Assembly (NCBI GenBank): GCA_963575745.1
Contig: CAUYUJ010019281.1
Span: 1,589,139 to 1,653,138 of the forward strand
Source of the DNA: Prorocentrum cordatum
Lineage: Eukaryota; Sar; Dinophyceae; Prorocentrales; Prorocentraceae
DNA: 64,000 nt
Reading direction: 5' to 3'
The position numbers and the translations under genes were made by a program. The first letter of the stretch is position 1; every line of letters starts with the position of its first letter. Below, in pieces: positions 21,790 through 34,317 of this stretch. The notes beneath the pieces are model-generated. The model saw only the letters and a program-made list of their open reading frames with translations. It did not search any database and had not been told where the DNA came from.

Positions 21790-24034
21790 AATGTGCGTGC
21801 ACAAATCCACAACTCCCGACAGAAGACTCTCCGATGCAGCGAGCTCCGCCTGGGTGACCGCACAATGGGAAGGGAGCATAAAAGCACGCTCGGCGACTCC
21901 GAGCTGCCAACGTTTGGGAGGCAGGCCAGGGGGGAGAGAAGCAGGAAGCAAATTAGTAGAGATAAAAATGTCAATCACCCAACCGCATGATGTGCCTAAC
22001 TCACACATCTGCCCCCGTCAAAAGAGCCTCTCACCGCGTGTACACTATATTGACCCGAACGAATAGAAAGTGTATTGAGATCCCACCGCACATATGTTGT
22101 AGTCTGCCCTTCTCTGGCTAAATGTGTCTCGTGGTCCGCCTCAGCGTTCCCTTCCCGATAGACCCATTTCCAAATACCACGGCCCGCCTCAGGACTGTAG
22201 ATCTGGAACTGCTTACACAAGGAATACAGAGTATTTTGCATGGCGGCTTTTGTTGGCTGTATATTTCATTCAAGTATCTGTTTTTGCCCGTCAACCAACG
22301 AATAATACACTGGCTATCCCCCCTCATTTCTAAGGCCAGAGACCCAGGGTTAATCCTCCAGTTCGTGTCATCATAATACAGCGTAGCAATCCTTTTGGAA
22401 GCACGATCATTTTCACGTTGTCGTTGAGCCTCCGTTTTGCTCTCCTCCTCCTCCTTCCAGTGGGCGCCTGAAGTAGCATCTATTATCAAGCAGAATTCCA
22501 ACACCTTAGGCAAACTCAGCTGTTGCAGCGTGTCCACTGAGAAGGTCTTCCAACCGAACTCCGTCCAGCACATACTCTGATCCCAGTAGGGCCCCTGCGA
22601 GACCTCGAACACAGTGAACCAGGGCTGGGGACGCTGCATAACTCGATGCGGTCGCCGACGCGAGAGAGCACGACCACGGACACCAGAAGCACGTACCATG
22701 ATGTCACGATGCGCGGTGTACTCCCCAGACGCATGCAACATACACAGGGCACTCTGCATGGATGGGGTGGCCCACTTGTGTGCCAAAATCTGGCGCGCTC
22801 GCTTACGAGGTGGCTCCGAAACAGGCTGCGACGAAGTCTGGGACGGATCTTCCCGACGCTGGCGAACGTTACGATACATACCAGAGATCAGCTTCCGACG
22901 ATTATGCCCAGGTGCAGGGGTAGGAGGAACAGGCGAATCACATAGTACATGAGGCAACTCAGGTTCACGAGATAAGATCCCCTGGCTGAGATCATCGCGA
23001 TCGGGCTGAGCAAGATTACCAAAAGCCGTGCAAACAACATGCTTTGCAACAACCACTGCCGGTACAAGGTAAGCTGCACAAGTGAAGGACGAGAGGAATT
23101 GAGCATCAACATGCGTGCATGCCTGATCCGAGAACTCCAATAGTCTCCCCACGTCTCGGTCATCCTTTTACGTCGGCGACACATCGCCGAGAGAAACTTC
23201 CCCTCCTCCTGGTGAATCACCGTCAGACTGTTCGCGTCACATGTGGTACCCTCGATACCGTAAAGGAAGCAGGAGCGAACCCGAGCGTCGTATCGTGCAA
23301 ACTTTCGGCTCATGGGGATGGCAGCACTCGTATAGAAGTCGGCATCATTCCAAAAACGCTGTCGTGCCTTCTTCAGTCGATGAAATATGTCAGCATGATC
23401 AGAGAACTCAACGTCCAACAGTGTGCCCAACACCATCGTCTGAGTAACCTGCGGGATAGTATACGAAATAGGCTCAGAGAAGTGTATATGCTCCTGTGGC
23501 CCGGCGGCTTCACCCTTGGGATTGCAAGACTTCTCATCATCGCCTAAAGGCACAGAGATGTGAAGTGCACTGGGAGGTCCAGAACAACCACAAGCGAGGT
23601 ATTCTAAGGAGCTCTCCTTCCACCTGAGGCCGTGTCGGTGAATTTCAATGGTCAGGTCAGTGAGCATGGCCAACATATCGGCCCGACAGGATGCTACCAA
23701 GATAACATTGTCAGCCCAGAGCCAATGATTGACCAGCAGCTTGGATGCCTCAGGAGAAAGTTGCACCCCATAGCTCCGATCACGCCATCGTGTAACAATG
23801 GGCGCCAATATACACAAAGACTTCGCCACCCATAGTGCTGGGGCCTCCATGGAGCCCGTGCGAATACAGGTGCCCCAACTGATGCCCTCAACGGTACACT
23901 GCTGGAAAGAGAGCTCTGCAACATTGTGCGCGTATCCCTCAGAGATAGCATATACCAGCGAGGAATCCACATTCAATTCAAGTGGGGACTCGACAGCCGA
24001 CCGAACCGTGAGATAATCAAAAGATAACCGTGAT
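21790..24034 (-). pseudogene. LINE D2 ORF2 remnant: RT and permuted RNase H
   Basis: The open segments give the RT from FDYLTVRSAVES through RTGSMEAP and LWADNVILVAS, a thumb-like region, then GDSQCIIRW, EGNAEADHETH, FDGGRC and AELAASESLL, in that order. The motif order equals that of E and D. There are frameshifts near 22900-23150 and 22000-22240. Where D has a TAA stop after HICR, D2 reads TAT, so the original stop is lost. Confidence 0.85.
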
Positions 24035-24195
24035 GTCAACCTGGTCACCGCCGGGAACCTCGTAGAGCTCCTTCCACGCGCGAGAGTGCTCAGACTCGAA
24101 AGAGAGAGCTTCTGGAGGCATTTCTCGAGAAATTGAACATTGATTTTTTTCATGTCGAGATGAAGTTGGTTCCGCCAAGTGTTTTGATAGTAAAC
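24035..24195 (-). repeat. Right half of the beta element hosting D2
   Basis: It has the hairpin half GGTCACCGCCGGGAAC, CTCGTAGAGCTCC and part of the beta body up to TTTGATAGTAA, where H3 is inserted. Confidence 0.55.
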
Positions 24196-25649
24196 TGGGC
24201 GCCGGCGGTAAACCGGCAACTTTTCTTACCGCCGGGGGACTCGTAGAGCTTCCTGACCATATAGTATGTCCAAAGAATTAGCAGAGAACAAATAGTTTTT
24301 CAGCCCGAGCTGATAGCATATTGATCTGTCTAGTGATATCCCATTGCTGCGCTGAACAGTTCTATAGCTCATCTGCAGCGTGTAGAAAATACCATTAGGG
24401 AGAAAGTAGCAGAGTACGAATCCGCGTTCGGCGTCTGCGTTCACAACAGACCCAAACCAAGCGTCTAGATGCCTCACGCCTCACGATTTCCCTCTGATTT
24501 TTCGGCCGCTCGAGTTCAGTGAAGAACTTCACCATCAATTCGGAAAAAAATATCGATCGAATACGACTAACTTTGTGAACCTAGCTCGGGTAGCAGACCG
24601 AGTTCAGACCTCTCAATGCAACAGACGAACGCTCCTAATGCTTCTGGATCGGTTTCTGTGCGCACCAGCTCTGTAGCTCTCCTACAGCCCGAGTTCAATA
24701 CAGAAAAAGGACAACATCTGTCAAGATGACTCGAAGACTACGAATCGTTTCGCGGACCTAGCCCGAGTAGCAAACCCAGTTCAGACCTCTGGATGCAACA
24801 GACGAACGCGCATGATGATTCCGAATCAGTTTCTGTGCGTATCAGGTCTGTAGCTCCCCTACAGCCCGAGTTACGTGCGAAAACCGACAGCACCTCTCAA
24901 GATGACTCGAACGATACGAATAGTTTCGCGTAGCTCGAGTAGCAGACCGAGTTCAGACCTCTAGATGCAACAGACGAACGCGCCAGATTATTATGCATCG
25001 GTTTCTGTGCGAATCAGCTCTGTAGCTCCCCTAGAGCTCGAGTAAAGTACAGAAAACCGACAGTCCCTGTCGGGATGACTCGAGCGATACGAATAGTTTT
25101 GCGGACCTAGCTTGAGTAGCAGACCGAGTTCAGACCTCTGCATGCGACAGGCGGACGCGACTGATGTCTCCGAATTGGTTTCTGTGATTACCAGCCCTGT
25201 AGCCCCCCTACAGCCCGAGTTAAGCACAGAAAACCAACAGCACCTCTCAAGATCACTCGAATCATACGAATAGTTTCGCGGACCTAGCTCGAGCAGCAGA
25301 CCGAGTTCAGACCTCTGGATTCAACAGACAAACGCGCCAGATCATTCTGAATTGGTTTCTGTTAGTATCAGCTCAGTAGCTCTCCTATAGCTCGAGTTAT
25401 GTACAGAAAACCGCCACTGCGTGTCAAGATGACCCGAAACGGCCGATCCCGCCGCAGTGCTTTTTGGCAGTACAAGGTACCCGATCAAGCTGAGATCAAG
25501 ACGGCGAGCGGGAATAAGATCGAATATCACGGGAAAAAATACTAGAGCTCAACGAATTGAGGAATTTCGAAAAGAAAATTTCAACCGACCAAAAGTCAGC
25601 AAAAGGTCCGTCGAGATTTTTCTTGCCAACTAGCTCTCCAGCGCCCCGG
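24196..25649 (-). mobile_element. H3: Helentron-like element with ~180-bp units
   Basis: It shows the hairpin at 24200-24236 (CTTTTCTT loop), GACTCGTAGAGCTTCC, five to six ~180-bp units, then the conserved block from CGGCCGATCCCGCC to GCGCCCCGGAA. Its hairpin is unoccupied. Confidence 0.65.
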
Positions 25650-26045
25650 AACAGGGAGCCGGCGGTAAACCGTCAACCAGGTTACCGCCGGGAGCCTCGT
25701 AGAGCTCTTCCCTCGCACGGCGCTGCTCGGAACACGTGAGGGAAGCTTTCTCACACGTGAGCTGAAAACTCGAAAAAAAATGTTTTAGTTTTCACCCAAA
25801 GAGGGCTCCGCCAAGTGTTTTGATAGTAATACTGCAGCTACGGGCCTGAGAATTTCACTGGCAGACGCTGCACAACCCACTACAGGTGCGAAAAATACCG
25901 GTTTTCGAAACGAATGTTCAAATATTGCACAATGTTCGCCCAACCGGCCCAAAGTTCGCAGATTCTCCGTCGGGGCCGGGTCGGCCAACTAGCTGCAACC
26001 CGCGCCCGAATTCCTCTAGCTCATCGATGCCGAAGAGCTCTACGA
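25650..26045 (-). mobile_element. beta-type Helentron-like element
   Basis: A complete copy of about 395 bp has the terminal hairpin at 25655-25690 with perfect CCGGCGGTAA/TTACCGCCGG arms, GAGCCTCGTAGAGCTCTT next to it, and AAGAGCTCTACGAGGCA at the other end (26033-26045). Confidence 0.68.
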
Positions 26046-27099
26046 GGCACTGGGCGCCGGCGGTAAACCGTCAACCTCTCTTACCGCCGGGGGACTCGTA
26101 GAGCTTCCTGACCATATATTATGTCCAAAGAATTAGCAGAGAACGAATAGTTGTTCTGCCCGAGCGCTACAAGATCTGTCAAGATGACTCGAAGAATACG
26201 AACACTTTTGCGGACTTAGCCCGAGTAGCAGACCCAGTTCAGACCTCTGGACGCAACAGGCGAACAGGCCTGATGATTCCAAATCAGTTTCTGTGCGCAT
26301 GAGCTCTGTAGCTTTTCCACAGCCCGAGTTACGTGCAAAAACGGACAGACCGAGTTCAGACCTCTGAATGCAACAGACGAACGCGCCTGATCATTCTGCA
26401 TCGCTTTCTGTGCGCATCAGCTTTGTAGCTTCCCTAGAGCTCGAGTTAAGTACAGAAAACCGACAGCCCCTGTCGAGATTACTCAAGCGAAACGAATAGT
26501 TTTGCGGACCTAGCTCAGTAGCAGACCGATTTCAGACCTCTGCATACGACAGGCGGACGCGCCTGATGTCTCCGAATCGGTTTCTGTAATTACCAGCCCT
26601 GTAGCCTCCCTACAGCCCGAGTTAAGTACAGAAAACCGACAGCACCTCTCAAGATGACTCGAACAATACGAATAGTTTCGCGGACCTAGCTCGAGCAGCA
26701 GACCGAGTTCAGACCTCTGGATGCAACAGACGAACGCGCCTGATGATTCTAAAACGGTTTCTGTAAGTATCAGCTCTGTAGCTGTCCTACAGCTCGAGTT
26801 AAGTGCAGAAAACCGACGACGCGTGTCAAGATGACCCCAAACGGCCGATCCCGCCCCTGTGCTTTTTGGCAGTAATATCTACCCGATCGAGCTGAGTTTA
26901 AGACGGCGAGCGGGTATAAGATCGAATATCACGGCACTAAATACGAGAGCTCAAACGAACTGTTGAATTTCGAGAACAAAATTTTCAACCGACCAAAAGT
27001 CAGGAAAGGTCCGTCGAGATTTTTCTTGCCAACTAGCTCTCAAGCGCCCCGGAATTACTCTTAAGCTTCCAGCAACTAGCTAAGGGAAGCTTTACGAGT
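26046..27099 (-). mobile_element. H4: Helentron-like element with ~180-bp units
   Basis: The hairpin is at 26048-26088 (CTCTCTT loop) and the 5' end GGAAGCTTTACGAGTTA is at 27083-27099. Four or five ~180-bp units and the conserved block lie between. It is complete at about 1.05 kb. Confidence 0.68.
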
Positions 27100-27957
27100 T
27101 ATGTGCGCCTACAGAGCTCATATTAAGATGCAGAGGCCCTTATAGTCGTTCACAGGTGCGAAGAATCTGCCTTCTCAAAATGAATTGTCAAATATCTTTC
27201 AAATCTCAGCAAAACCCGCCCAAAGTCACCACATTGTCCGCCCGGGCCGGGTCGACCAATGGCGCCAGCGGTGAACCGCCAAGCTGGTTACCGCCGGGAA
27301 CCTCGTAGAGCTCCTTGCACGCGTAAGAGTGCTCAGATTCAAAGCAGAAAGCTTCTCGGAGCATTCCTAGAAAAACGTCGAATTTGCATTTTTCAGTGTC
27401 AACGTGATGTCGGTTCCTCCAAATGTTTCGATAGTAAAACTCTCTCTACGGAGCTGAGCTTCTCGCAGATGGATGTTTAGATACTAATTCTCGGAGTAAA
27501 AATCTGCGATCTTAAAATGAATTGCCAAATATCTTTCAAATCTTAGCAAAACCGACCCAACTGGCGCCGGCGGTGAACCGTCAACCTGGTCACCGCCGGG
27601 AGCCTCGTAGAGCTCCCTGCACGCGTAACAGTGCTAAGGATCGAAGCAGAAGCTTCTTGGAGTATTTCTAGAAAAACGTCAAATTGACATTTTTGGGTGT
27701 CAATACGAGGTCGTTTCCCGGAAGTGAACCCATAGTAAAACGTCCTCGGGAGAGCTGAGCTGTTCTGAGAACAAAGCTCATATGCGTATGCTTAGCGCAA
27801 AAATCTGCGTTCTTAAAATGAACTGTCAAATATCTTTCAAATATTCGCAAAACCGGCCCAAAGTTAACACATTGTCCTTTCTGGTCGGGTCGACCAACTA
27901 GCTCCACCCCGCGCCGGAATTCCTCTAGCTCATCGATGCCGAAGAGCTCTACGCGGT
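27100..27957 (-). repeat. Stacked beta-type elements
   Basis: A beta body fragment (27100-27255) is followed by copies starting at hairpins 27256-27295 and 27563-27600. The latter hairpin (GGTGA/TCACC arms, loop ACCGTCAACCTGG) is an unoccupied version of the LINE D, N1 and N2 target. It ends at AGAGCTCTACGCGGTA (27943-27957). Confidence 0.6.
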
Positions 27958-28674
27958 AAGTCGCCACATCTTCTTTTCTCGTCAGGTCGACCAACTAGCT
28001 CCACACCACGCCGGAATTCCTCTAGCTCATCGATAACGAAGATCTCCACGAGGTACTACCTCCACCCCGCGCCGGAATTCCTCTAGCTCATCGATGCCGA
28101 AGAGCTCTACGAGGTATTTTCAACCGACCAAAAGTCACCAAAAGGTCCGTCGAGATTTTTCTTGCCAACTAGCTCTCCAGCGCCCTGGAATTACTCTTAA
28201 GCTTCCAGCAACTGGCTAAGGGAAGCTCTACGAATTACTCGAGCTAGGTCCGTAAAGCTATTCCTATCCTTCGAGTCATTTTGACAAGTCCTCTCGGTTT
28301 CTTAACTGAACATTTAGAAGAGCTACAGAGCTGGTCAGCATATAAAAACCCAGTATCAGTAGGTGCGTCCGTCTGTCGCATCGGGAGGTCTGAACTCGGT
28401 CTGCTACTCGAGCGAGGTCCGCGAAACTATTCGCATTCTTCAAGTTATCTTTACAGGCGCTGTCGGTGTTCTGTGCTTAACTCGAGCTGTAGCAGAGCTA
28501 CAGATCTGGTACGCACAGAAATCAATCCAGGAGCATCAGGGGCGTTCGGCTGAAGCATCTCGAGCTCTGAACACAGTCTGCTACTCGAGCTAGGTCCGGA
28601 AAGCTATTCGTACCTCGTAGAGCTCTTCGGCATCGGTGAGCTAGAGGAATTCTGGCGCGGGGTGCAGCAAGTAA
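27958..28674. repeat. Stacked 5' ends and inverted ~180-bp units
   Basis: Two extra 60-90-bp 5' terminal fragments end in CACGAGGTA and CTACGAGGTA (28040-28111). A conserved H-element 5' block (28112-28240) and plus-strand ~180-bp units (28240-28610) follow. No gene is seen. Confidence 0.5.
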
Positions 28675-29661
28675 CTGGGCGCCGGCGGTAAACCGTCAAC
28701 CTTTCTTACCGCCGGGGGACTCGTAGAGCTTCCTTGCCATATATTATGTCCAAAGAATTGGCAGAGAACGAATAGTTTTTCGGCCTCCGCTGATAGAAAA
28801 CTCGAATAGAAGACTTAGTTCAGAACTCTAGATGCAACAGACGCACGCGCCTGATGATGCGGAATCGATTGATGTGCGTACGACTGCGTGGCCCTCCTAC
28901 ATTTCGAGTTAAGTACAGAAAACCGACAGCATCTCTGAAGATGACTCGAATAATACGAATAGGTTCACAGACCTAGCTCGAGTAGCAAACCGAGTTCAGA
29001 CCACTAGATGCATCAGATGAACGCGTCTGAAGATTTCGAATGGGTTCCTGTCCTACAGCTCGAGTTAGGTCCAGAAAACCGACAGCACCTGTCAAGATGA
29101 CTCGAATAATACGAAAAGGTTCGTGGACATAGCTGGAGTAGCAGACCGAGTTCAGACCTCTAAATGCAACAGGTGAACGCGCATGATGATTCTGGATAGG
29201 TTTCTGTTAATATCAGCTCTATAGCTGCGTACAGCTCGAGTTAAGTACAGAAAACCGACAGCACCTGTCAAGATGACTCGAATGATATGAATAGCTTCGC
29301 GGACCTAGCTCGGGTAGCAGACCCAGTTCAGACCTCTGGATGCAACGGACGAACGCGCCTGATCATTCTGTTAATATCAGCTCTGTAGCTCTCCTATAGC
29401 TGGAGTTATGTTCAGAAAACCGCCACCGCGTGTCAAGATGACCAGAAACGGCCGATCCCGCCGCAGTGCTTTTTGGACGTAATATCTACCCGATCGACCT
29501 GAGATTAAGACGGCGAGCGGGAATAAGATCGAATATCACGGGAAAAAATACTAGAGCTCAACGAATTGAGGAATTTCGAGAACAAAATTTTCAACCGACC
29601 AAGAGTCATGAAAAGGTCCGTCGAGATTTTTCTTGCCAACTAGCTCTCCAGCACCCCGGAA
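28675..29661 (-). mobile_element. H5: Helentron-like element with ~180-bp units
   Basis: It has an unoccupied CTTTCTT-type hairpin at 28677-28718, three to four tandem units, and the conserved block ending near GCACCCCGGAAT. The 5' end is cut by the next element. Confidence 0.62.
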
Positions 29662-29995
29662 TGTGGGAACCGGCGGTAAACCGTCAACCAGGTTACCGCC
29701 GAGCACCTCGTAGAGCTCTTTTCTTGCACAGCGCTCCTCTGAAACATGAAGATTCTGAAGCGAGAGCCGAAAAACTCGAAAAATCACGTTTTTATAATTT
29801 TCATCCAAAGTCGGTTCCTCCAAATGTTTTGATAGTAATATTGAAGCTAGAGACCTAAGAATTTGACTGGCAGACGCGGCTTAACCCACTACAGGTGCGA
29901 AAAATCTGCTTTCTTAACTGAATTGTCAAATATCTTTCAAATCTAAGAAAAACCGGCCCAAAGTCACCACTTTGTCTCTTCTGGCCGGGTCGACC
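29662..29995 (-). mobile_element. beta-type Helentron-like element, partial
   Basis: The hairpin is at 29666-29700 and the body includes ACTGGCAGACGCGGCTTAAC. It is cut at 29995 by H6. Confidence 0.6.
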
Positions 29996-31017
29996 AACTG
30001 GGCGCCGGCGGTAAACCGTCAACCTTTCTTACCGCCGGGGGACTCGTAGAGCTTCCTTGCCATATATTATGTCCAAAGAATTGGCAGAGAACGAATAGTT
30101 GTTCAGCCTCCGCTGATAGAAGACTCGAATAGAAGACTGAATTCAGAGCTCTAGATGCAACAGACGCACGCGCCTGATGATGCGGAATCGATTGATGTGC
30201 GTACGACCTCTGTGGCCCTCCCACATTTCGGGTTAAGTACAGAAAACCAACAGCATCTGTCAAGATGACTCGAATAATACGAATAGGTTCACGGACCTAG
30301 CTCGAATAGCAGACCGAGTTCAGACCTCTAGATGCCATAGATGAACGCGCCTGATGATTTCGAATAGGTTATGTAAGCATCAGTTCTGTAGCTGTCCTAC
30401 AGCTCGAGTTAAGTGCAGAAAGCCGACAGCATCTGTCAAGATGGCCCGAATGATACGAATAGGTTCGTGGACCTAGCTCGAGTAGCAGACCGAGTTCAGA
30501 CCTCTAGATGCAACGGATGAACGCGCCTGATGATTCTGGATCGGTTTCTATTAGTATGAGCTCTGTAGGTGTCCCACAGCTCCAGTTAAGTAGAGAAAAC
30601 CGACAGCAACTGACAAGATGACTCGAGGAATACCAACAGTTTTGCGGACCTAGCTCGGGTAGCAGACCGAGTTCAGACCTCTGGATGCAACAGACGAACG
30701 CGCCTGATCATTCTAAGAGGGTTTCTGTTAATATCAGCTCTGTAGCTGTCCTATAGCTCGAGTTATGTTCAAAAAAGCGCCACTGCGTGTCAAGATGGCC
30801 CGAAACGGCCGATCCCGCCGCAGTGCTTTTTGGCAGTAGTACCTACCCGATCCACCTGAGATTAAGACGGCGAGCGGGGATAAGATCCAATATCACGGGA
30901 AAAAATACTAGAGCTCAAACGAATTGAGGAATTTCGAGAACAAAATTCTCAACCGACCAAAAATCAGAAAAAGGTCCGTCGAGATTTCTCTGGCCAACTA
31001 GCTCTCCAGCGCCCTGG
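29996..31017 (-). mobile_element. H6: Helentron-like element with ~180-bp units
   Basis: It has an unoccupied CTTTCTT-type hairpin at 29999-30040, four tandem units and the conserved block. The layout is close to H5. Confidence 0.62.
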
Positions 31018-31424
31018 AACTGGGAGCCGGCGGTAAACCGTCAACCAGGTCACCGCCGAAAGCCTCGTAGAGCTCTTTCCCTTGCGCGGCGCTGATCGGA
31101 ACACATGGGAAGAGCTCCATCAAGCGTTAGCTGAAAACTTGAAAAATACAATTTTTGGGTTTCATCAAAAGTCCGTTCCCCCAAGTGTTTTGATAATAAT
31201 ACTGCAGCTACGGACCTGAGAATTTCACTGGCAGACGCGGCACAACCCACTACAGGTGCGAAAAATACCGCGTCTTGAAACAAATGTTCAAATATCTCAC
31301 AGTGTTTGTCCAATCGGCCCAAAGTTCACACATTGCCCGTCTAGGCGGGGTCGGCCAACTAGCTGCACCCCGCGCCGGAGTTCCTCTAGCTCATCGATGC
31401 CGAAGAGCTCTACAAGGCATTTCG
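31018..31424 (-). mobile_element. beta-type Helentron-like element
   Basis: It runs from the hairpin at 31023-31060 (arms GGTAA and TCACC, imperfect) to AAGAGCTCTACAAGGCA at 31408-31424. The length is about 405 bp. Confidence 0.62.
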
Positions 31425-31977
31425 AGAACAAAATTTTCAACCGACAAAAGTCACCAAAAGGTCCGTCGAGATTATTTTTCTTGCCAACTAGCTCTCCAGC
31501 GCCGCCGGCGGTAAACCGGTAACTTGGTCACCGCTGGGGACCTCGTAGAGCTCCTGGCACGCACTAGGTCGGCCAACTAGATGCACCCCGCGCCGAAATT
31601 CCTCTAGCTCATCGATGCCGAAGAGCTCTACGAGGCATTACTGGGAGCCGGCGGTAAACCGTCAACCAGGTTGCCGCCGGGAGCCTCGTAAGGCTCGTGT
31701 CTGCACAGCGCTGCTCGGAACACATGGGGGAAGCTTTCTTACGCGTGAGCTGAAAAAACTTGAAAAAAAAATACGTTTTTCAGTTTTCACCGAAAGTCGG
31801 TTCCTTCAAGCGTTTTGATAATAATACTGCAGCTACGGACCTAAGAATTTCACTGGCGGACGCGGCATAACCCACTACAGGTGCGAAAAATGCCGTTCTC
31901 AAAACGAATGTTCAAATCTCTCAGAAAGTTCGACCAACCGACCCAAAGTTCACACACTGGCGCCGGCGGTGAACCGT
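31425..31977 (-). repeat. Minimal Helentron-like copy and host of N2
   Basis: 31499-31636 holds only the hairpin, GACCTCGTAGAGCTCC, a short remnant of the body, and AAGAGCTCTACGAGGCA. It is an internally deleted copy of about 137 bp. A second beta copy (31640-31955) and the left half of the hairpin hosting N2 (31958-31986) follow. Confidence 0.58.
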
Positions 31978-32800
31978 CAACCTGGTCTTTTGCGTCTTTT
32001 GCGAAGGCCGGTTCGAGCTCCCATGGGAGCAGGCCTAAACACAAAGAACCTAAACAGCGAAGCTGTACAGGAAGACAGCGAAGCTGCAAAGATTAAAGCA
32101 GAGGTGCATCAAACAGCGAAGCTGTACAGATATGCACAAGACTGCCAATACACGAGAAGACAAATAAAAATAGAAAGAGGGAAGCAAAGCAGTGCGAGAC
32201 CATGCAGTAACCACATATAGCGATTACCGCCTCAGCACCACTGAAAATAAAAGCAGTGTAGTGTCGACTAGATCAAAGGCCTACTTTGAGGCACCACGTG
32301 ACAAATCACGGAAAGTCACGTTCAAAGGTCAATGAGCACTGAGAACACCACTGAGAATGCACAAGAGATTAAAGGTCAGAATGCAGATAAGAAGTGCGAA
32401 TTGAATTATGCACGCACAACAGACAAAGTGAATTACAGGCATACACACAACAGGAAAACGGGCGGCATACCAGAGTCAGGCAAGACACCCACCACTCTTT
32501 GAGCGGGAGTGGGCAAATGCAAAACTCTTATTCCGAACAAAATGAAGAACACGCGGAGCTCTTATACCAACATGCGCGCATGCCCGACACACACACAGCA
32601 TGGCAAGAGCCAACGCAAACACAAAGTCCGAAGTATGTCGTAACAACCCGCGGTAAGACAAGAGCACAAGCTGACAATGCAACAAGTACAAAGCAAGCGG
32701 CCTGGAAGTACAAGGTAACAAATGCAGCGAGTACAATCAAAGCAAAAGTTGAGCTCAGGAAATGAATACCATCAAATTCACAAATGAGCGAGAGTAGCAT

Positions 32801-34223
32801 CTAACTTTGCCGAACGTCTTCCCAGATCCTCGCCCCGTCACGTCTTAGACGAGAAACGACCGACTCAAGAAAATCATTCATGAGCTCTTCATCGTGGAAA
32901 GCACCATCCCAGACCTCGCTGCACTGCAAAGCATGCCACACCGTGACCCGATGTTTGCAGCAACTCCCCCACCGCCCACCACATCCCCGCGGAAGTGACT
33001 CTATACAGGAAACGGAGTTTACACCGAGCTCCTCATCCCAGCCCGCTGCAACCAGACAGCCCTCAAAGCACGAGATATCCGCATGGGAGTAGCCACTGCC
33101 CAGAAGACGTTGAAGCATATTCAACTCTTGGAATGTGTGGGGGGTCCGTGTATATAAGACGTTTACTGTCTGGAGCACTGCTACAGAGCGCCTCGGGATC
33201 CAAACCACGTTGCCACTGTTGCCAGGCGGAGGCAATAGCATGCCTGTCCGTAACAATCGGCCGTTCAAAGCAATATTTTCTGATCCGCAAGTTTGTCGGC
33301 ACGAGCTCCACTGCTGTTTCAACACCAACCATTGCGTCAGGTGCTTGATTGTGCTGCAAGTCATCCTCATCCTCTTCCATCACCTCCTTCTCCTGCACAT
33401 CCATCTTAGAACTGCTTACACACGGAATACAGAGTAAATTTAAACCGAGAACTCGGCGCGTATCTTGCAACGTCCATTGGCTGAAATCCTCCTTCCAAAA
33501 ACTTGCATGAACATGCTCGCCCAGAGTTCTAGGCCCACCTTGCACCACAATGAGGTCTTGCAGGATGCCCTCGACAACGGCATCGCGCGTTGCCCTTTGC
33601 CTGGTGAAACCGTGAATTTCTGATATTTTCAATCTGGTACACATATAGAACACACCAAAAAGAATGTCGTGATTGAGGCTATACCGGCACTGAGTCTTAG
33701 AGGCAACTGGAGGGCCGAACTTTCTGCCCAGACACCTGGCGAGACGAAACACGTTTTGTGACGTGAAGCTCATGCGAAGCATGTCATCTATCAAGTAACT
33801 TCGCCCGTGCACTCCAACCTCAATTACGAACTGATCGAACTGCTCCATTTTATCTGGCACCCTAACATCAGATTGATTCACTCGCGCGCAAGTTGTTGCA
33901 CTACCAGCTGAAGAGACTCGCATTCCAACCTCCGCATCTTGTTCTGCTAAAGAAACTTGCAATCCAACATATGCTGAAGAAACTTGCATTCCCACGTCTG
34001 TTGAAGCACGCCCAGAAACGTGCATTCCAACATCTGCTGACGAAACATGCATGCCAACATCTTGTTCTGCTGAAGAAACTTGCAATCCAACATCTGCTGA
34101 AGAAACTTGCATTCCAACGCCTGTTGAAGCACTCCCAAAAACGTGCATTTCAACCTCTGCTGAAGAAGCATGCATGTCAACAGATTGTTCTGCTGAAGAA
34201 ACTTGCAATCCAACATTTCCGGG

Positions 34224-34317
<94 letters not shown>

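Larger units (their letters stand above)
21638..24034 (-). mobile_element. LINE D2, 5'-truncated D-family copy
   Basis: The copy lies in the loop of a beta hairpin whose halves are 21609-21637 and 24035-24070. The flanks GTCAATCTGGT (21627-21637) and GTCAACCTGGT (24035-24045) look like an 11-bp target duplication with one mismatch. The copy starts inside the RT (motif A region) and runs to the 3' tail with hairpin at 21654-21683. Confidence 0.85.

Noticed and set aside
32006-32035. GGTTCGAGCTCC resembling a tRNA B box, suggesting a tRNA-derived SINE
   Set aside because: No A box at the right distance, wrong strand for the element, and the motif is explained by the conserved hairpin.
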